A stretch of DNA of 64,000 bases, taken from Arcuatula senhousia (lineage: Eukaryota; Mollusca; Bivalvia; Mytilida; Mytilidae). The position numbers and the translations under genes are program-made. The DNA lies in NCBI GenBank assembly GCA_963971305.1, contig OZ020306.1:54782686-54846685 (forward strand), written 5' to 3'. Positions within the stretch are counted from its first letter, which is position 1. Every line of letters begins with the position of its first letter. A model generated the notes under the pieces. The model was not told the origin of the DNA. It searched no databases and saw nothing but the letters and a program-made list of their open reading frames with translations. Below, piece after piece: positions 34,094 through 46,400 of the stretch.

Positions 34094-36907
34094 ATGAAGG
34101 TTCTGATCGTCTGCGTTGCCCTCTTCGTTGGTAAGTTGTTAAACTATTTCCTTAATACTTGTTCATTTACAATGTAATGGAAGATTTGAAATTCTTAAAT
34201 AATAACTTTAAAATCTGTTCGAATATCTATCCACTTTAACGAACAAAAAAGTCAAGAATACGGACATACACATGTCTTTATCTACCTTAAGTTATGAAAT
34301 TATGAATTAAAATTTGATACATTTTCTTCTTGCAATAATCGTGCATATCTTATTTTTACGGTGTCCAACGCTCGTACAACTGCATTCTGGAAGAAGTACG
34401 GTCCGAGACCGGAATAATTATGGAATTACAAAAAAAATCTTTAAAAGCATATTTCTCAAGATGTTTGAGTGTTAAATGGTAAAATGTAGCCTGGAACGCT
34501 TCCAGTTTTGGCGAGACTGTCGTTAATTGTCGGTTCCATTCCTGTAAAATTCGAGAGTTGAAAGCTAATTCGAGAGTTGAAAGGTAATTCGAGAGTTGAA
34601 AGGTAATTCGAGAGTTGAAAGGTAATTCGAGAGTTGAAAGGGAACTTTTACATGTTGGATTGGGTTCTTGGCTGGTACAAACGTTGGTTCCTCTTGTACG
34701 CCTGTCGTTTGGTTGGATTATTTTGCTGGCCTTCACATCTACCTGTTTAATTATGCTGGTTCTTGTATATTAAAAACGATCCACATATTTAAATGATTTA
34801 AATAAATGTTTTGATAAATAGCCTTGAGGCACGATCATTGGTCCATCTGGCTGGTAAGGATTTCCACTGAAGATCTGTGAGTTACACATCCCGGTGATTT
34901 GTAGTGATAGTTGTTACAGTCAATGCGGGCAGTTTCTCTTTGCATCTGGTCGGGACTGTTTCTGTTTTTAGCTGTGTGGGTATTCCAGGTCTATTGAATG
35001 CTGGGTAGGCTTCAATTCTGATTTTCTTGCTACAGATTCCGTGGTTATGTCTTATAAAACCAACATTATTGTTTGTCTCGATAGCTGTTACTTCTGTATG
35101 GTGACTTCATGACTTCACTGATGTTCACTCCCAGGTATTAGCTGTTTCGACTTCTAATGTGTGGCCATGAAGTGAGTACAGGGTTCTCTTTCAATTTTGT
35201 TAATGGTTCCAATTCTGAGACTGTGTATTTTTTTCATCTGCCACCAACTCTCTCTATTTTCAAGGCGACCGGGGTGTCACTGTGGTTGTGCTAAGTCATT
35301 TTGTCATTGTGAATGCATCCTATGTGCTTGAAGAGGATGGAGTGGAACTAATAAATGGTGTACAGCTTCTTGGGGAGGGGGGGTATGAAAACCAAGAAAT
35401 GGAGGGGTCGGAGGAGGGTTCCCTGAAGAACGCCAGCCTGAAAGTACAATCGCACGGGCACGGGGATTTAACACCGTGATTGATGTACAAATGCATATAA
35501 ATATAAAGATTTTAATGAAATTTAGTTTTTGAAATTGCACTTTCTAAAAGCCACAGCTTACATAGAACCCTATTTGGTACCAAATTTTTGCTTATGTGTC
35601 GATATTAAAGATACGGGGGTGTTCCCAATTTTAATTTTTTGAATTGTATTTTGCAAAATTTATTCCCCTTTGGCGAGTAAAAATCAGGCATACCCGACTT
35701 AAATTTCAAATACATGTAGTTCTTTATTTACGATGAGATTAAAAATCTGAAATTGGGAGCACCTTAATATGATCAATATAAATCCATTGGCATACAAATG
35801 AAATATATTTTTATTAAAGCTATGGAATTCTTTCAGAAATGTATGATTCCAAAAATCAAAAAATCCACTTTCATCAAAATCTTCACTTTTATCATCATTT
35901 AGTCTTAAATTTTCGTACTAATCTGATACAAATAAAAAAGTTGACGAGGCATTTTTAAACGAGAGGAAAGTTTAAATACTATTTTAGTTAATCTTTGTTC
36001 CAAATTGAATAGAGTTTGAATATGAAAAAAAAATCTTTATAATTTGTTTGCAGTTGTTATGAGTGAGAGATGTGACAGAGACAACCAATGTCATGTTACA
36101 ACATGCAGCGATAACGGCTACACAGTCAGATGTGTCCATGACGAATGCACATGCGTAACAAACACCGGAAACAGTAAGTTCTGTTTATTATAAATTGAAA
36201 AAGAGATGACTCGTAAATTAACGCAGTTTTATACTTGTAACTTTCTTTTTCATTGCTTTGAAAATAATATTTGAACAGTAGATATCATCCTTTTAAAAAA
36301 CAAAAAAGTTTTCACTGAAGCCTGAAAATTTGTTTTACGTTATCTGGATTGACAACAATATCTTGAGCAATATCAAAACCCAAGCCTGATTTCAAGTTAA
36401 TTGGGTGGTCCTTTAGGAAAGGTCATCGTATTTAACTCAAAGAGGCGTGGAATAAATGAACATTGAAAATATCAAATTCCATTAGCCCGTGCATTTTTTT
36501 AAATTACAACTGAAAACAGCCAGTGGTATCCAATGTGATTTGCCATGTGGTTGATGCTTGTCGTCCGTCCAGTGGCTTTTGTTCATTAAGAAATAAAAAT
36601 ATGTTAATCACCTTAAATCAACTTCACACAAACTTGTTTAACTTGGCACCCCAAACTATTTAATTGGTTAATGTTAGATTTGGACAGTATTTTTTAAATT
36701 GTCTATATATACAACAACCAAAATCAATTTTCATACTGTATATTGCATACTTTCTGAGACATTTTTTAAGTTTTGAACATTTTCCATTTAAAAAAAATAT
36801 TTACGATTTTTTTTTCAGCATGTAAAGCTCAGGCCGACTGTCACCAACACTGTGATCGTGGAAATCCTCATTGTATTGACGGAACCTGCCACTGCACAAG
36901 ATTTTAA
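34094..36907 (+). CDS. Cvsi-like secreted 12-cysteine protease inhibitor, copy 3
   Basis: Exons are 34094-34130, 36054-36173 and 36819-36907, again 37/120/89 nt and phase 1, giving 81 residues with an intact signal peptide. This is the most divergent complete copy. Exon 2 reads DRDNQCHVTTCSDNGYTVRC and VHDEC; exon 3 starts TCKAQADC in place of RCTMQSDC and has DGTCHC for DGECHC. All 12 cysteines are kept. Differences concentrate in loops between cysteines, where inhibitor specificity would lie; this is inference. Intron 1 (1923 nt) contains a 19-bp satellite at 34548-34642. AATAAA follows the stop at 36931-36936. Confidence 0.85.
34356..34550 (-). pseudogene. Possible LINE C-terminal fragment, minus strand
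   Basis: Minus-strand translation gives EWNRQLTTVSPKLEAFQATF, which resembles the W-N-x-L-P...LEAFK ending of CR1/Jockey-type LINE polymerases, followed by a short tail. It is short and lies in intron 1 of copy 3, so the call is weak. Confidence 0.35.
34548..34642. repeat. 19-bp tandem repeat, about 5 copies
   Basis: ATTCGAGAGTTGAAAGGTA is repeated about five times with very little divergence. It lies in intron 1 of Cvsi-like copy 3 and may be length-polymorphic. Confidence 0.85.
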
Positions 36908-36930
36908 TCACTATTCAGCCCTTATATGCA

Positions 36931-36936
36931 AATAAA
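36931..36936 (+). promoter_or_regulatory. Polyadenylation signal of copy 3
   Basis: AATAAA lies 24 bp after the stop codon, as in copies 1 and 2. Confidence 0.7.
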
Positions 36937-37290
36937 AAAAATCATGCATTTGTGTCTATTCTTTTAAAAATCACTGTCCTTTAATCTTGACAGAAAAAGG
37001 GTTCAAGCGCCATTTCTCTAGGATGCTAATGACTCACCAAAATCATTTAAGCAAAAGATGAAAGTCTAAAGTTAATGAAATTTACGAATAAAGAATATGC
37101 GTTTTTATTACTGTTCCTCGACCTTATGTCAGAGAGAGGCCTTAAATGTGGACCTATTAATGTTAAGGACGGCCTTAAACACCCGTTTAAGAAGGAAATT
37201 CTTGTTGCATGTCGATAGCGCTAAACTTTTTGATTGGATAGAATTAAAAAGGATTCGGAATTAGTGTTTGCTACACAGACTAAATATACA

Positions 37291-37914
37291 GCCCAGTTCT
37301 AACATCTCTACTGTCCAGCTCTCCTGACAGTTCTAGAACTGTTCTGACCCTGGACAGAAGCTGTCATAACCTGTTCTAGGGTAGAACTGCCATAACCTGT
37401 TCTAACCCATGACACCTTTAGAGCAATTCTAGGCCCTGACAGCTTAGAACTGTTCTAGGCGCTGACACCTTAGAACTGTTCTAGCCTTGGACAGTTCTAC
37501 ACCCTGACACTTCTAAATGACGTCACACGGTTATAATAATACTCCTTATTCGACAAATGCGCATATTTTCGGCATTATTATTTAATTAAACTCGATATAT
37601 AAATTCATTTTAAGCAGACAATTCTTTATTCTATACTGTTCTGAAATCGTCACAATCAGAACTGTCAGGGGGTTGAACTGTCCGAGGCTAGAACAGTTCT
37701 AAGCTGTCAGGGCGCAGAACAGGTTAGAACTGTCAGGGCGTATGACAGCTTAGAACTGTCAGGGGTTAGAACAGTTTTAAATTTGTCACGGGATAGAACT
37801 GTCCAAAACTGTTCTATGACTGGACAGGGCTTGTCATAAACTGTCCTAGAACTGTCAGCAGAACAGAATTAGAACAGATTCCTGACAGTTCTAAAGAGAT
37901 GTTAGAACTGGACT
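37291..37914. mobile_element. Foldback element with iterated GAACTGTTCTAG motifs
   Basis: The ends CCAGTTCTAACATCTCT (left) and AGAGATGTTAGAACTGG (right) are inverted. Each ~230-270-bp arm consists of degenerate repeats of TTAGAACTGTTCTAG and CCTGACAG(C/T)TTAGAAC. The arms face each other around an AT-rich centre (37515-37640). There is no ORF and I see no clear target duplication. Confidence 0.7.
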
Positions 37915-38094
37915 CAACTGTAAATCATCGGCTATTTTGCAATCCATAATGGAAAACGGCAAGCAGCCTTCAATCTAACCATGGATCGCTGTCGCCGTCT
38001 TCAATTTGCTCTAGATTGAACATATGATAAAAACAACTCAAAACCACGTCCAATATCAAATTAAACATATTTTTATTTCTGCACATAGAACAAT

Positions 38095-39065
38095 AAACAT
38101 GTAGTTGATAAGGTTATAACAAAACAACCGAACTCGGATATCAATCTCAAATGAAGAAAAGACAAACCAAGAAACTCCATAGAAATTGAAGATCACATTA
38201 AAAATACAGATACAAACATAGGATTTTTAAGGATTTCTGGCCAAGGCAGGCACACAAAAAACTAATTTTAATTGTCTACCCTTCTTAAAATTCCCCTATT
38301 AGTAATCCCAAACAAAACTCAAATTCGATAAACGTTCAATCCAGTCAGAGATAGCCAAGGCAAGAAGACAACATGATCACCGAGTTATTCTCTCTGGAGA
38401 CCACTGGTTGTTACTGACAACTTAATCAGAAACATCTATCGACTGGTATAAAGAAAATCATATATATCAATTCTCAATCCAACATGCTTCATTGCTGTGA
38501 TGTTTTTATTAAAGACACGAAAGGGTAGAATAACCAGTAAACACCAACGAGAAAAAAAAAACCAGACAGCATTAAACACAGAAATACAAAAGCAATTGAA
38601 TAGCAATCAACAACGCGAACCCAAGTCGTAACGAGAGTAAAATCAGTTGCCCCGGAAGAGTAATCAGTTCCTACTTGCTATAGCTCACCCATCGTGCTGC
38701 CAACCGTCAATTCAGTGTGTTAAATACGTAACGGAAATTAGAACAAAAAAACTATGACAAACTAACATCTGCACTCATCTGAGAGAGAGAGAAATCCCAT
38801 ACTTGTCTTTGAGTGCATGATGTTTTCCGTAAAATTTCTTGAGTGAAGACAGCAACCGACAGACAACATAATTGTGTAGGCATTTTTTTCGTCAGATGCG
38901 ACGATATTTCAAGGAAAAACTCTGCAAGCTTTGTAATGACGAATCAATTGTGATACGTAAACTGGACACGTTAGCTAGAGTGGACGAAATATTGCTACAC
39001 AAGAAGGGAATTTGGCGAATGGAAAGTGGAAGTCATCACGCTTGTCATACAGCTTTGTCGAAAGT
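38095..39065 (-). pseudogene. Penelope-like 3' tails (B type then A type), minus strand
   Basis: 38095-38470 resembles family B or a related tail (GGTTATAACAAAACAACCGA...). 38540-39065 is a family A tail (complement of CCGGAAGAGTAATCAGTTCC near 38655), reaching the RT thumb end (complement of AAGAAATTTTACGGAAAACA near 38840). Coding remains are too broken to translate. Confidence 0.55.
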
Positions 39066-40822
39066 TTTTATCCCCTCGCTAGCGAAAGCGCGGGGATAAT
39101 GTTTTGCTGTTCGATGTACGTACTTACGTACGAACGTACGTATGACGTTAATGTCCAGGATAATCTCAGTAACCACAGGGAGCAGAAAGATGAAACTTGG
39201 GTCATTGATTGCATTGTGGGTGGGGACTGTGCTGAAGGTTTCGGAATTTTGATATGGCCACTAGGGGCTGGGCTGCATAGGTAGCCCAAGGGCACATTAT
39301 TCCTTCGTCACGCAACTCCTTCAAGGTTATTTGGAATACAGAACTGAAACTTGCCTCAGTAGTTGCACTATGGATGTAGATTCTGCCGAAGGTTTCGGAA
39401 TTTTGACATGGCCCCTAGGGGCTGGGCTGCATAGGTAGCCTAAGGGCACATTAGTCTTCGTCACGCCACTCCTCCCAGGCTATTTGGAATACAGAACTGA
39501 AACTTAGCTCAGTAGTTGCACTATGGATGTAGATTCTGCCGAAGATTTCGGAATTTCGATATGGCCCCTAGGGGCCGGGCTACATAGGTAGCCTAAGGGC
39601 ACATTATTCCTTTGTCACACAACTCCTCCCAGGTTATTTGGAATACAGAACTGAAACTTGGCTCAGTAGTTGCACTATGGATGTAGATTCTGCCGAAGGT
39701 TTGGGAATTTTGATATGGCCCCTAGGAGCTGGGCTGTATAGGTAGCCAAAGGGCACATTGTTACTTTGTCAAGCAACTCCTCCCAGGTTATTTGGAATAC
39801 CGAACTGAAACTTTGCTCAGTAGTTGCACTATGGATGTAGATTCTGCCGAAGGTTTGGGAATTTTGATATGGCCCCTAGGGGCTGGGCTGCATAGGTAGC
39901 CTAAGGTACATTTTTCCTTAGTCGCGCAACTCCTCCCAGGTTATTTGGAATACATAACTAAAACTTGGCTCAGTGGTTGCACTATGGATGTAGATTCTGC
40001 TTAAGGTTTCGGAATTTTGATATGGCCCCTAGGGGCTTGGCTGCATAGGTAGCCTAAGGGCACAGTATACCTTCGTCACGCAACTCCTGCATTAGTTATT
40101 TGGAATATGGAACTGAAAGTTGGCTTAGTGGTTGCACTATGGATGTAGATTCTGCCAAAGGTTTTAGAATTTTGATATGGCCCCTAGGAGCTGGGCTGCA
40201 TAGGTAGCCAAAGGGCACATTGTTCCTTTGTCAAGCAATTCCTCCCAGGTTATTTGGAATACCGAACTGAAACTTTGCTCAGTAGTTGCACTATGGATGT
40301 AGATTCTGCTGAAGGTTTCGGAATTTTGATATGGCCCCTAGGGGCTTGGCTGCATAGGTAGCCTAAGGGCACAGTATACCTTCGTCACGCAACTCCTCCA
40401 TTAGTTATTTGCAATATGGAACTGAAAGTTGGCTCAGTGGTTGCACTATGGATGCAAATTCTGCCAAAGGTTTTAGAATTTTGATATGGCCCCTAGGAGC
40501 TGGGCTGCATGGAACTGAAACTTGGCTCAGTAGTTGCGCTATGGATGTAGATTCTGCTTAAGGTTTTGGAATTTTGATAATGCCCTTAGGGGCTGGGCTG
40601 CATAGGTAGCCTAAGGGCACATTTTTCCGTTGTCGTGCATAATTCTTTACATTTGTATCACTCCTACTACCAGGGAAAAGTCTCATTTAATACATATACA
40701 TTTTATAGTACTAGTAATGCTCATAATAGTCATAGTTTTTTTCTTTAATTTTTTTGCCCTTATACTATCAAACACCAGAGTAGCGCGGGGATATGCAGCG
40801 TGGCTGCTTCGACTAGTTTAAG
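39066..40822. repeat. Tandem-core element with ~154-bp period, array 1
   Basis: It opens with TATCCCCTCGCTAGCGAAAG and CGCGGGGATA, a hairpin. About ten units follow, each with GGTTTCGGAATTTTGATATG, GCCCCTAGGGGCTGGGCTGC and TTGCACTATGGATGTAG. The last motif starts near 39368, 39521, 39674, 39829, 39979, 40136, 40289 and 40445, giving a period of 150-157 bp. The array closes with GCGCGGGGATATGCAGCGTG. All ORFs here are repeat artefacts. It is probably Helitron-derived. Confidence 0.7.
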
Positions 40823-40832
40823 ATTGTTAGCG

Positions 40833-41810
40833 CGGGCTAGCGCGGGGATAATATTTTGCTGTTCGATGTACGTTAGTACGTACGCGTACGTACATGTACG
40901 TACATATGGCGTTAATGTCCAGGATAATCTCTGTAACCACTGGGAGTAGAAAGATGAAACATGGGTCATTGAGTGCATTGTGGGTGGGAATTGTGCCGAA
41001 GGTTTCGGAATTTTGATAATGCCCCTAGGGGCTGGGCTTCATAAGTAGCTTAAGAGTACCCTATTCCTTCGTCACACAACTCCTCCCATGTTATTTGGAA
41101 TACGTAACTAAACCTTGGCCCAGTAGTTGCACTATGGATGTATATTCTGCTGAAAGTTTCGGAATTTTGATAATGCCCCTAGGGGCTGGGTTGCATAGGT
41201 AGCCTAAGGGCACATTATTCCTGCGTCACTCAACTCCTCCTAGGTTATTTGGAATACGGAGCTGAAACTTGACTCAGTAGTTGCACTATGATTTCAATGT
41301 AGATTCTGCCGAAGATTTCGGAATTTTGATAATGCCCCTAGGGACTGGACTGCATAGGCAGCCTAAGGGATCATTATTCCTTCGTCACGCAACTCCTCCT
41401 AGGTGACTTGAAGTAGGGAACTGAAAATTGACTCAGTAGTTGCACTATGGCAGTAAATTCTGCCGAAGGTTTCGGAATTTCAATAATGCCCTAGGGGCTT
41501 GGCTGCATATGTAGCCTAAGGGTGTATTATTCCTTCGTCACACAACTCCTCCTAGGTTATTTGGAATATGGAACTAAAACTATTTTTGTGTCAGCAAAAT
41601 TAACCTCATAATAAGCTTAAATAGATGTACCTACCTCTAAACTGGCATAAATAATTAATCTTATTTCTTTTTAAACAAGTTGCAGGTTATTATTACTGCC
41701 AATGCCAGAAAAAGTCTAAAAACAATTATTTCTTACAATATTTGTCCCTTATACTATCAGCACAAGAATAGCGCGGGGATAAACAGCATGGCTGCTTCGA
41801 CTAGTTTATA
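40833..41810. repeat. Tandem-core element, array 2 of the same family
   Basis: A second element of the same family in direct orientation, starting GCGCGGGGATAATATTTTGC with about five units. It closes with GGGGATAAACAGCATGGCTGC, matching the close of array 1 (GGGGATATGCAGCGTGGCTGC). Confidence 0.65.
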
Positions 41811-42123
41811 TCAAATTTTAATTCATACCTTTTTTAAAGACATAATGATCTTTACTAAAATGTTTTTTTTTTTTTAACCTGTGTCATTTTTGTATGAATT
41901 ACAGCAATTAAGTGTAACGGGTTTGTGTGATGATACATGTATATCATTAAATATTTTTTTTACTATTTGAAGTGTTCTGATGATTTAAAATATACTTGAT
42001 GTTTTACCTCAGACGCAAGATGCTGCTTAGCTGGCGTGAGTATCTTTGGGTGTTCTGGAGACATTTCCTAAACGTCTCATTTTATTTCGTGTTTTTTCTA
42101 TTGTGCCAGGGCTCTCTAGTTTA

Positions 42124-42790
42124 ATTGTCCCCCACCGCAAAGCGACGAAGGGGCATAGTAATGGTCTTCGTCCGTGCGTCCGTCACACTTTTGTGAGCGC
42201 AACTCATCTGAGACCGCTCAACGGATTTTTATGAAATTTTGTAGGATTTTTTGTCATGATATGTAGTTGATCATATCGCACCTCCATTTTGATTCGACAA
42301 ATTTTATAGGAGTGAAATTTATCATAAGTCATAAGTTTATTGAGCAAATTACACCCCAAGGGGTCAATAGCTACAAACAAAACAAACAATCAAAACAAAG
42401 AAACAATTAAGAAATAGTATTGCCCCCTGTCCTCAGTGAAAGAGACTGTTTCAAAAAGGAGCCCAGCAATCTCACATGTTCCTTTGAATCCGGATTCAAT
42501 ATATATTTCAGTTTATTTTCTTCATTCATTTGATCAAAAATATCTAAGGCTTTTAAAAAATCTGTACGTAAATTTTCATTCAAATTTATCGACATTGTTC
42601 ATTTAAGGTCATAGGAAGACTTTGTGAGCACAACTCCTCTGAGACCGCTCAACGGATTTTGATGAAATGATTGTTTGTCATGATATGTAGTTGATCATAT
42701 CGCACCGCCATTTTAATTCTTCAAATTTCAGTAAATTTTAAACTTTTATACGACGGCGGGAGACATTGGCTACGTGTAGCAATCTTGTTT
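42124..42790. repeat. Tandem-core-type repeat split by a LINE tail
   Basis: CCCCCACCGCAAAGCGACGA and a GTCCGTGCGTCCGTC tract begin it. A unit with GAGACCGCTCAACGGATTTT occurs at 42211 and again at 42643, and CATGATATGTAGTTGATCAT occurs twice. The intervening 42320-42600 is a LINE fragment. It ends near GACGGCGGGAGACATTGGC. Confidence 0.6.
42320..42600 (-). pseudogene. LINE 3' end fragment, minus strand
   Basis: Minus-strand 42595-42407 encodes a LINE C-terminus (LRTDFLKALDIFDQ, LLGSFLKQSLSLR), homologous to the ends of the LINEs at 26300-26475 and 27526-27650. The complement of GACCCCTTGGGGTGTAATTT precedes the 3' terminus at about 42330. Confidence 0.65.
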
Positions 42791-43460
42791 AACTTTTATC
42801 TACTAGTATTTAATTTTATATGTGATTTATTTTTGTGTTACATTGTGACTTTAAATAGTAGCAAGTTTAGTAGTTAGTAGCCTGTCCTAAGCAAGGAACC
42901 TTATCAAAGCTTTATTTGTACACGCGTCGTCTTTAAGTTATTTGTTCTCTTTCAAAAGGTAGTCTTTCTTTTACAATTTTAGAATTTGTTTTGAATTGTA
43001 CGCATTATATTTTTTGCTTTTTATAACCATTTGAAAAACTGTGAGAAGCAATTGAAATACAGACCTTCAATCTAACTTCCCATTTTGTTAGCTTGTACGT
43101 TCGATTTAATGTCTGTATTTGAATCATATGTGGTAATGTGTGGCAATTATTTCATATAAGCCAATTTTGGTATATGGAGTTAAAACTAAAAGAATAACTA
43201 TAGATTATTACATGTCTAATTTGAAATCTTTTTCAGCAATAGGATATGATCAGCCGAAGTTGGATGAATATTGACCGACATTCGATTGATTCACTTGATA
43301 TACTCTAACTTATACGTAGAGATAAATGATAAAAATCTTATCTCCATACAAAAATTCTAATATTCTTCTCTTAAATAATTCATACAATAATTTGAGATCA
43401 AGATAACTCTTTTGTTTTAAACCGTATATTTTCTAAAATGTGTTATTGATAATTTATTTA
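42791..43460. other. AT-rich interval upstream of the FAMeT/PAN gene
   Basis: It presumably contains the promoter. No clear TATA box or repeat is recognised. Confidence 0.4.
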
Positions 43461-46400
43461 ATGAAAATGACCATAGCGAAACGACTTGTTTTCTTTTTAA
43501 GTTTTATGCTGTTGACAGAGTCAGTTTGTGGTAAGTGACAATCTATTTAAAGACTAAAAATATATTTTCACCATTGTTAGAATTTCCATGAGAAAATTAA
43601 AATTGTAACTAAGTTCTTTCATCTGCAGATGAAAGCTATTGCGTAAAAATACCAAAAGAAATGAAAAAAAATGTTTTTTATCGATGAAAAAAATGACAAT
43701 CTTATCGATATTAAATGAATACAAAGATAAATGTTAAATAAATACTTCATATTAAGCTAAAATACCCCATGCAAAAATTCCAATGTTCAAAGCATTTATT
43801 ATTTAACATTAGACGGTGTAAACATTTCATTATTCCTTTAGATCAAATAAAGCTGTGATGTATTCTTGCAGTATAAAACGTGCAATACGTTTTTATCTTT
43901 GTATTCATTTAGTATTTTTACGCAATAGCTTTCCATCCACGTTAAAAAAAATGGTGCAGATATTCCGTTATTTTTCAATCACAGAAAATCTGCAAAATTA
44001 TTTTTTTACTTTAATAAGAATGGTGCAGATATTCCGTAAATTTTCGATCACAGAATATCCGTAAAATTATTTTTAACGTGGATGCAACATTCTTTCAGTA
44101 AAGAGTATTTATAATCAAGAGTGATCCGAATTTACCTCGACGCCAAAAGGCACGGTTTATAAAAACGCAAAAATATCATACCTAACAAAAGAGGTTTTCC
44201 TTTATAATTTCGTTTTTCTAAATTTTAGTATATACAGCTAACATACGTGGATATAAACATATAGAAACCATTTTCTTTTTTGTTATTTATCTGCTTTTCG
44301 ATTTTTAATATGAAAATTGCCCATTTGAATGCCTGTACTCAGTCAGGACCTTTGCGATCTTTAATTTCTCTAGTATGTCTTTGCCTTTTTTGTCTTTTCG
44401 TCTTGGATATTTTGGATTGATCATCCCAGTTAAAATTTAAACAAGGAAAATCAATTACGAAAAGGAAAGCCAAATAAAAAGAAATGGAATAACAAAAAGG
44501 AAAATGGGTCAGGTTTTTATTCAAAATATAATAGGTATTAAAACGAATGACGAATAGGAAAAAGGAAAATGAAAAACGAAAATAATAGAATAATAAATAA
44601 AAATAATAAAACGAAAAATAATAAATCGATAAAGAAAAGGAAAAACGATAAGGAAATTGAGTCTTTTTCCTTTTCAAAATCGAAAAAGTAAATGAATGGC
44701 GAAAATGAAAATGAGTCATTTTCCTATTCAAAATCGGAAAGGAAAATTGGTCATTTACCTACTATTAAAAATAATATTAATAAAAATGAAAAGAAAAATG
44801 AAATAGAAAAAAGGAAAATGGTTCCTATATATACATATATATATTTCTATACGATGTGACTACAACTCTTTTTACCATGTTTACTATACCTGTACATTGG
44901 ATCTCATTATTTCTTTAAGTGATGCGGGGTTCTCAAAGTATTTTACAGACTTCTGAAGAATTTCCCTTCAATGTGTGAACAGCAATGTTATATCATTTTT
45001 GCTCCTGCAAATCTTCGGTCGCTCCCTCAGCGGGATTCGAACTCATACTTGAACACCTTAAGCAACAACGCCTGCACTATGTACAGTGCCCTAGACCACT
45101 TGGCCAGCTAGGCTAGATATGAATTTAGCTTTCGCTGATCAACTGATACTTCTTCTTAGGTTTAATCTAGGGTGTGTAACATAGTGCATGATGTATGGTG
45201 GGTGCAGTTCAGCACTGAAAACATCTATATATAAAATGTTAACTGTATTAAAAAAAAAGAAAAAAAGAAAAAAAACGAAAATAAAAATACATAACTATTA
45301 ACCTAATGAACTGCCGGTTCTCGTAAATGACCTATTCTATCTTTATATGCCTATTTTCGTTGTACAACTGTGGCTCTCTTTGCAAAACTTTGAAAAAAGT
45401 CCATTTTGACCAGTAGCTGTATGACATGGCATGTTACTTACTACTTGTTCGATGCAGATCATATCAAGTTTCCAATGAACATAGTTTTTGAATATATTTC
45501 TTAACCATACAGAATTTGGTTAAACGAGTTTTCCTCACGAAATATGTTATAATATATATGAGAAGAAGAGGTATCAATGTGGCATTTCAATGTCAAATGT
45601 TTGAAAGAGCAGACAAACACTAGTAAACACAAACGAGGACAGCATAAAGACACAAAAAAACCCACAAAAACACAAAAACAACTGAAAAGCAATCAACAAC
45701 GCGAACCCACGTCGTAACGAGATTGGACATAGGTCATTTAATAAAGGTAATAACAAAATTATCGAACTTCGAGGATCAATCTCAATGTCTAAGAGAAAAG
45801 ACAAAACATAGAAGACACTAAGGGTAAGTGGTAAACATTTACTTAATAAAAGGTATAACGAGAAAACATTATATATATGTTTCCTGGTCAGGAGGAAAAC
45901 AGTACATTTGTTTCCACGAGGTACAAAAATGTTGTACTTACTATTTCACGGGGATCGAAGCACCGAGGGAAATAGTAAGTACCGAGTAAACAATTGTTTT
46001 ACAAGTTTTAGCTTTTCAAAAAGCTGGGGAAGCTTCGCTGTAGCGGCATTTAAAGGAAAGGAAAGTGTATATTGGTTTATATTTCAAAATTACAAGTCAC
46101 TGGTCTACCAGAACTTTATAAAATGTATCAGGAACATGCCTATTATTACAAGAAGCAGAAGGGTAACGAACAAAAAAATGCTTGATATAGAAGAAATCCA
46201 TACTTGGCAAATGACATATAGTTGCCGAAAACTGCGATGAGGAATTTTTGTGACGCCACAGCACCACTATGCAAGATGAGGGATATTGAAAAAGTCACTC
46301 TAATTTGTAGCTATATTAACAAACATTGCAAGTGAATTTTAAAATAAAATGAACGTGCACAAGTATTGGTAACTCGCCCATAGTTGAAATTTAAAGCCCT

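Noticed and set aside
39012..39295. Overlapping ORFs on both strands near the start of the 154-bp array
   Set aside because: They span the border between a retroelement tail and a tandem array and match no family.
39068..41600. CRISPR-like regular repeats
   Set aside because: Units are contiguous ~154-bp satellite copies without spacers, in a eukaryotic context.
44339..44731. 130-codon minus-strand ORF rich in Phe, Tyr and Ser
   Set aside because: The composition follows from a purine-rich plus strand of low complexity; no domain or signal is seen.
45908..46240. 110-codon plus-strand ORF
   Set aside because: It covers a hairpin repeat, has no recognised domain and lies inside the intron of the FAMeT/PAN gene.
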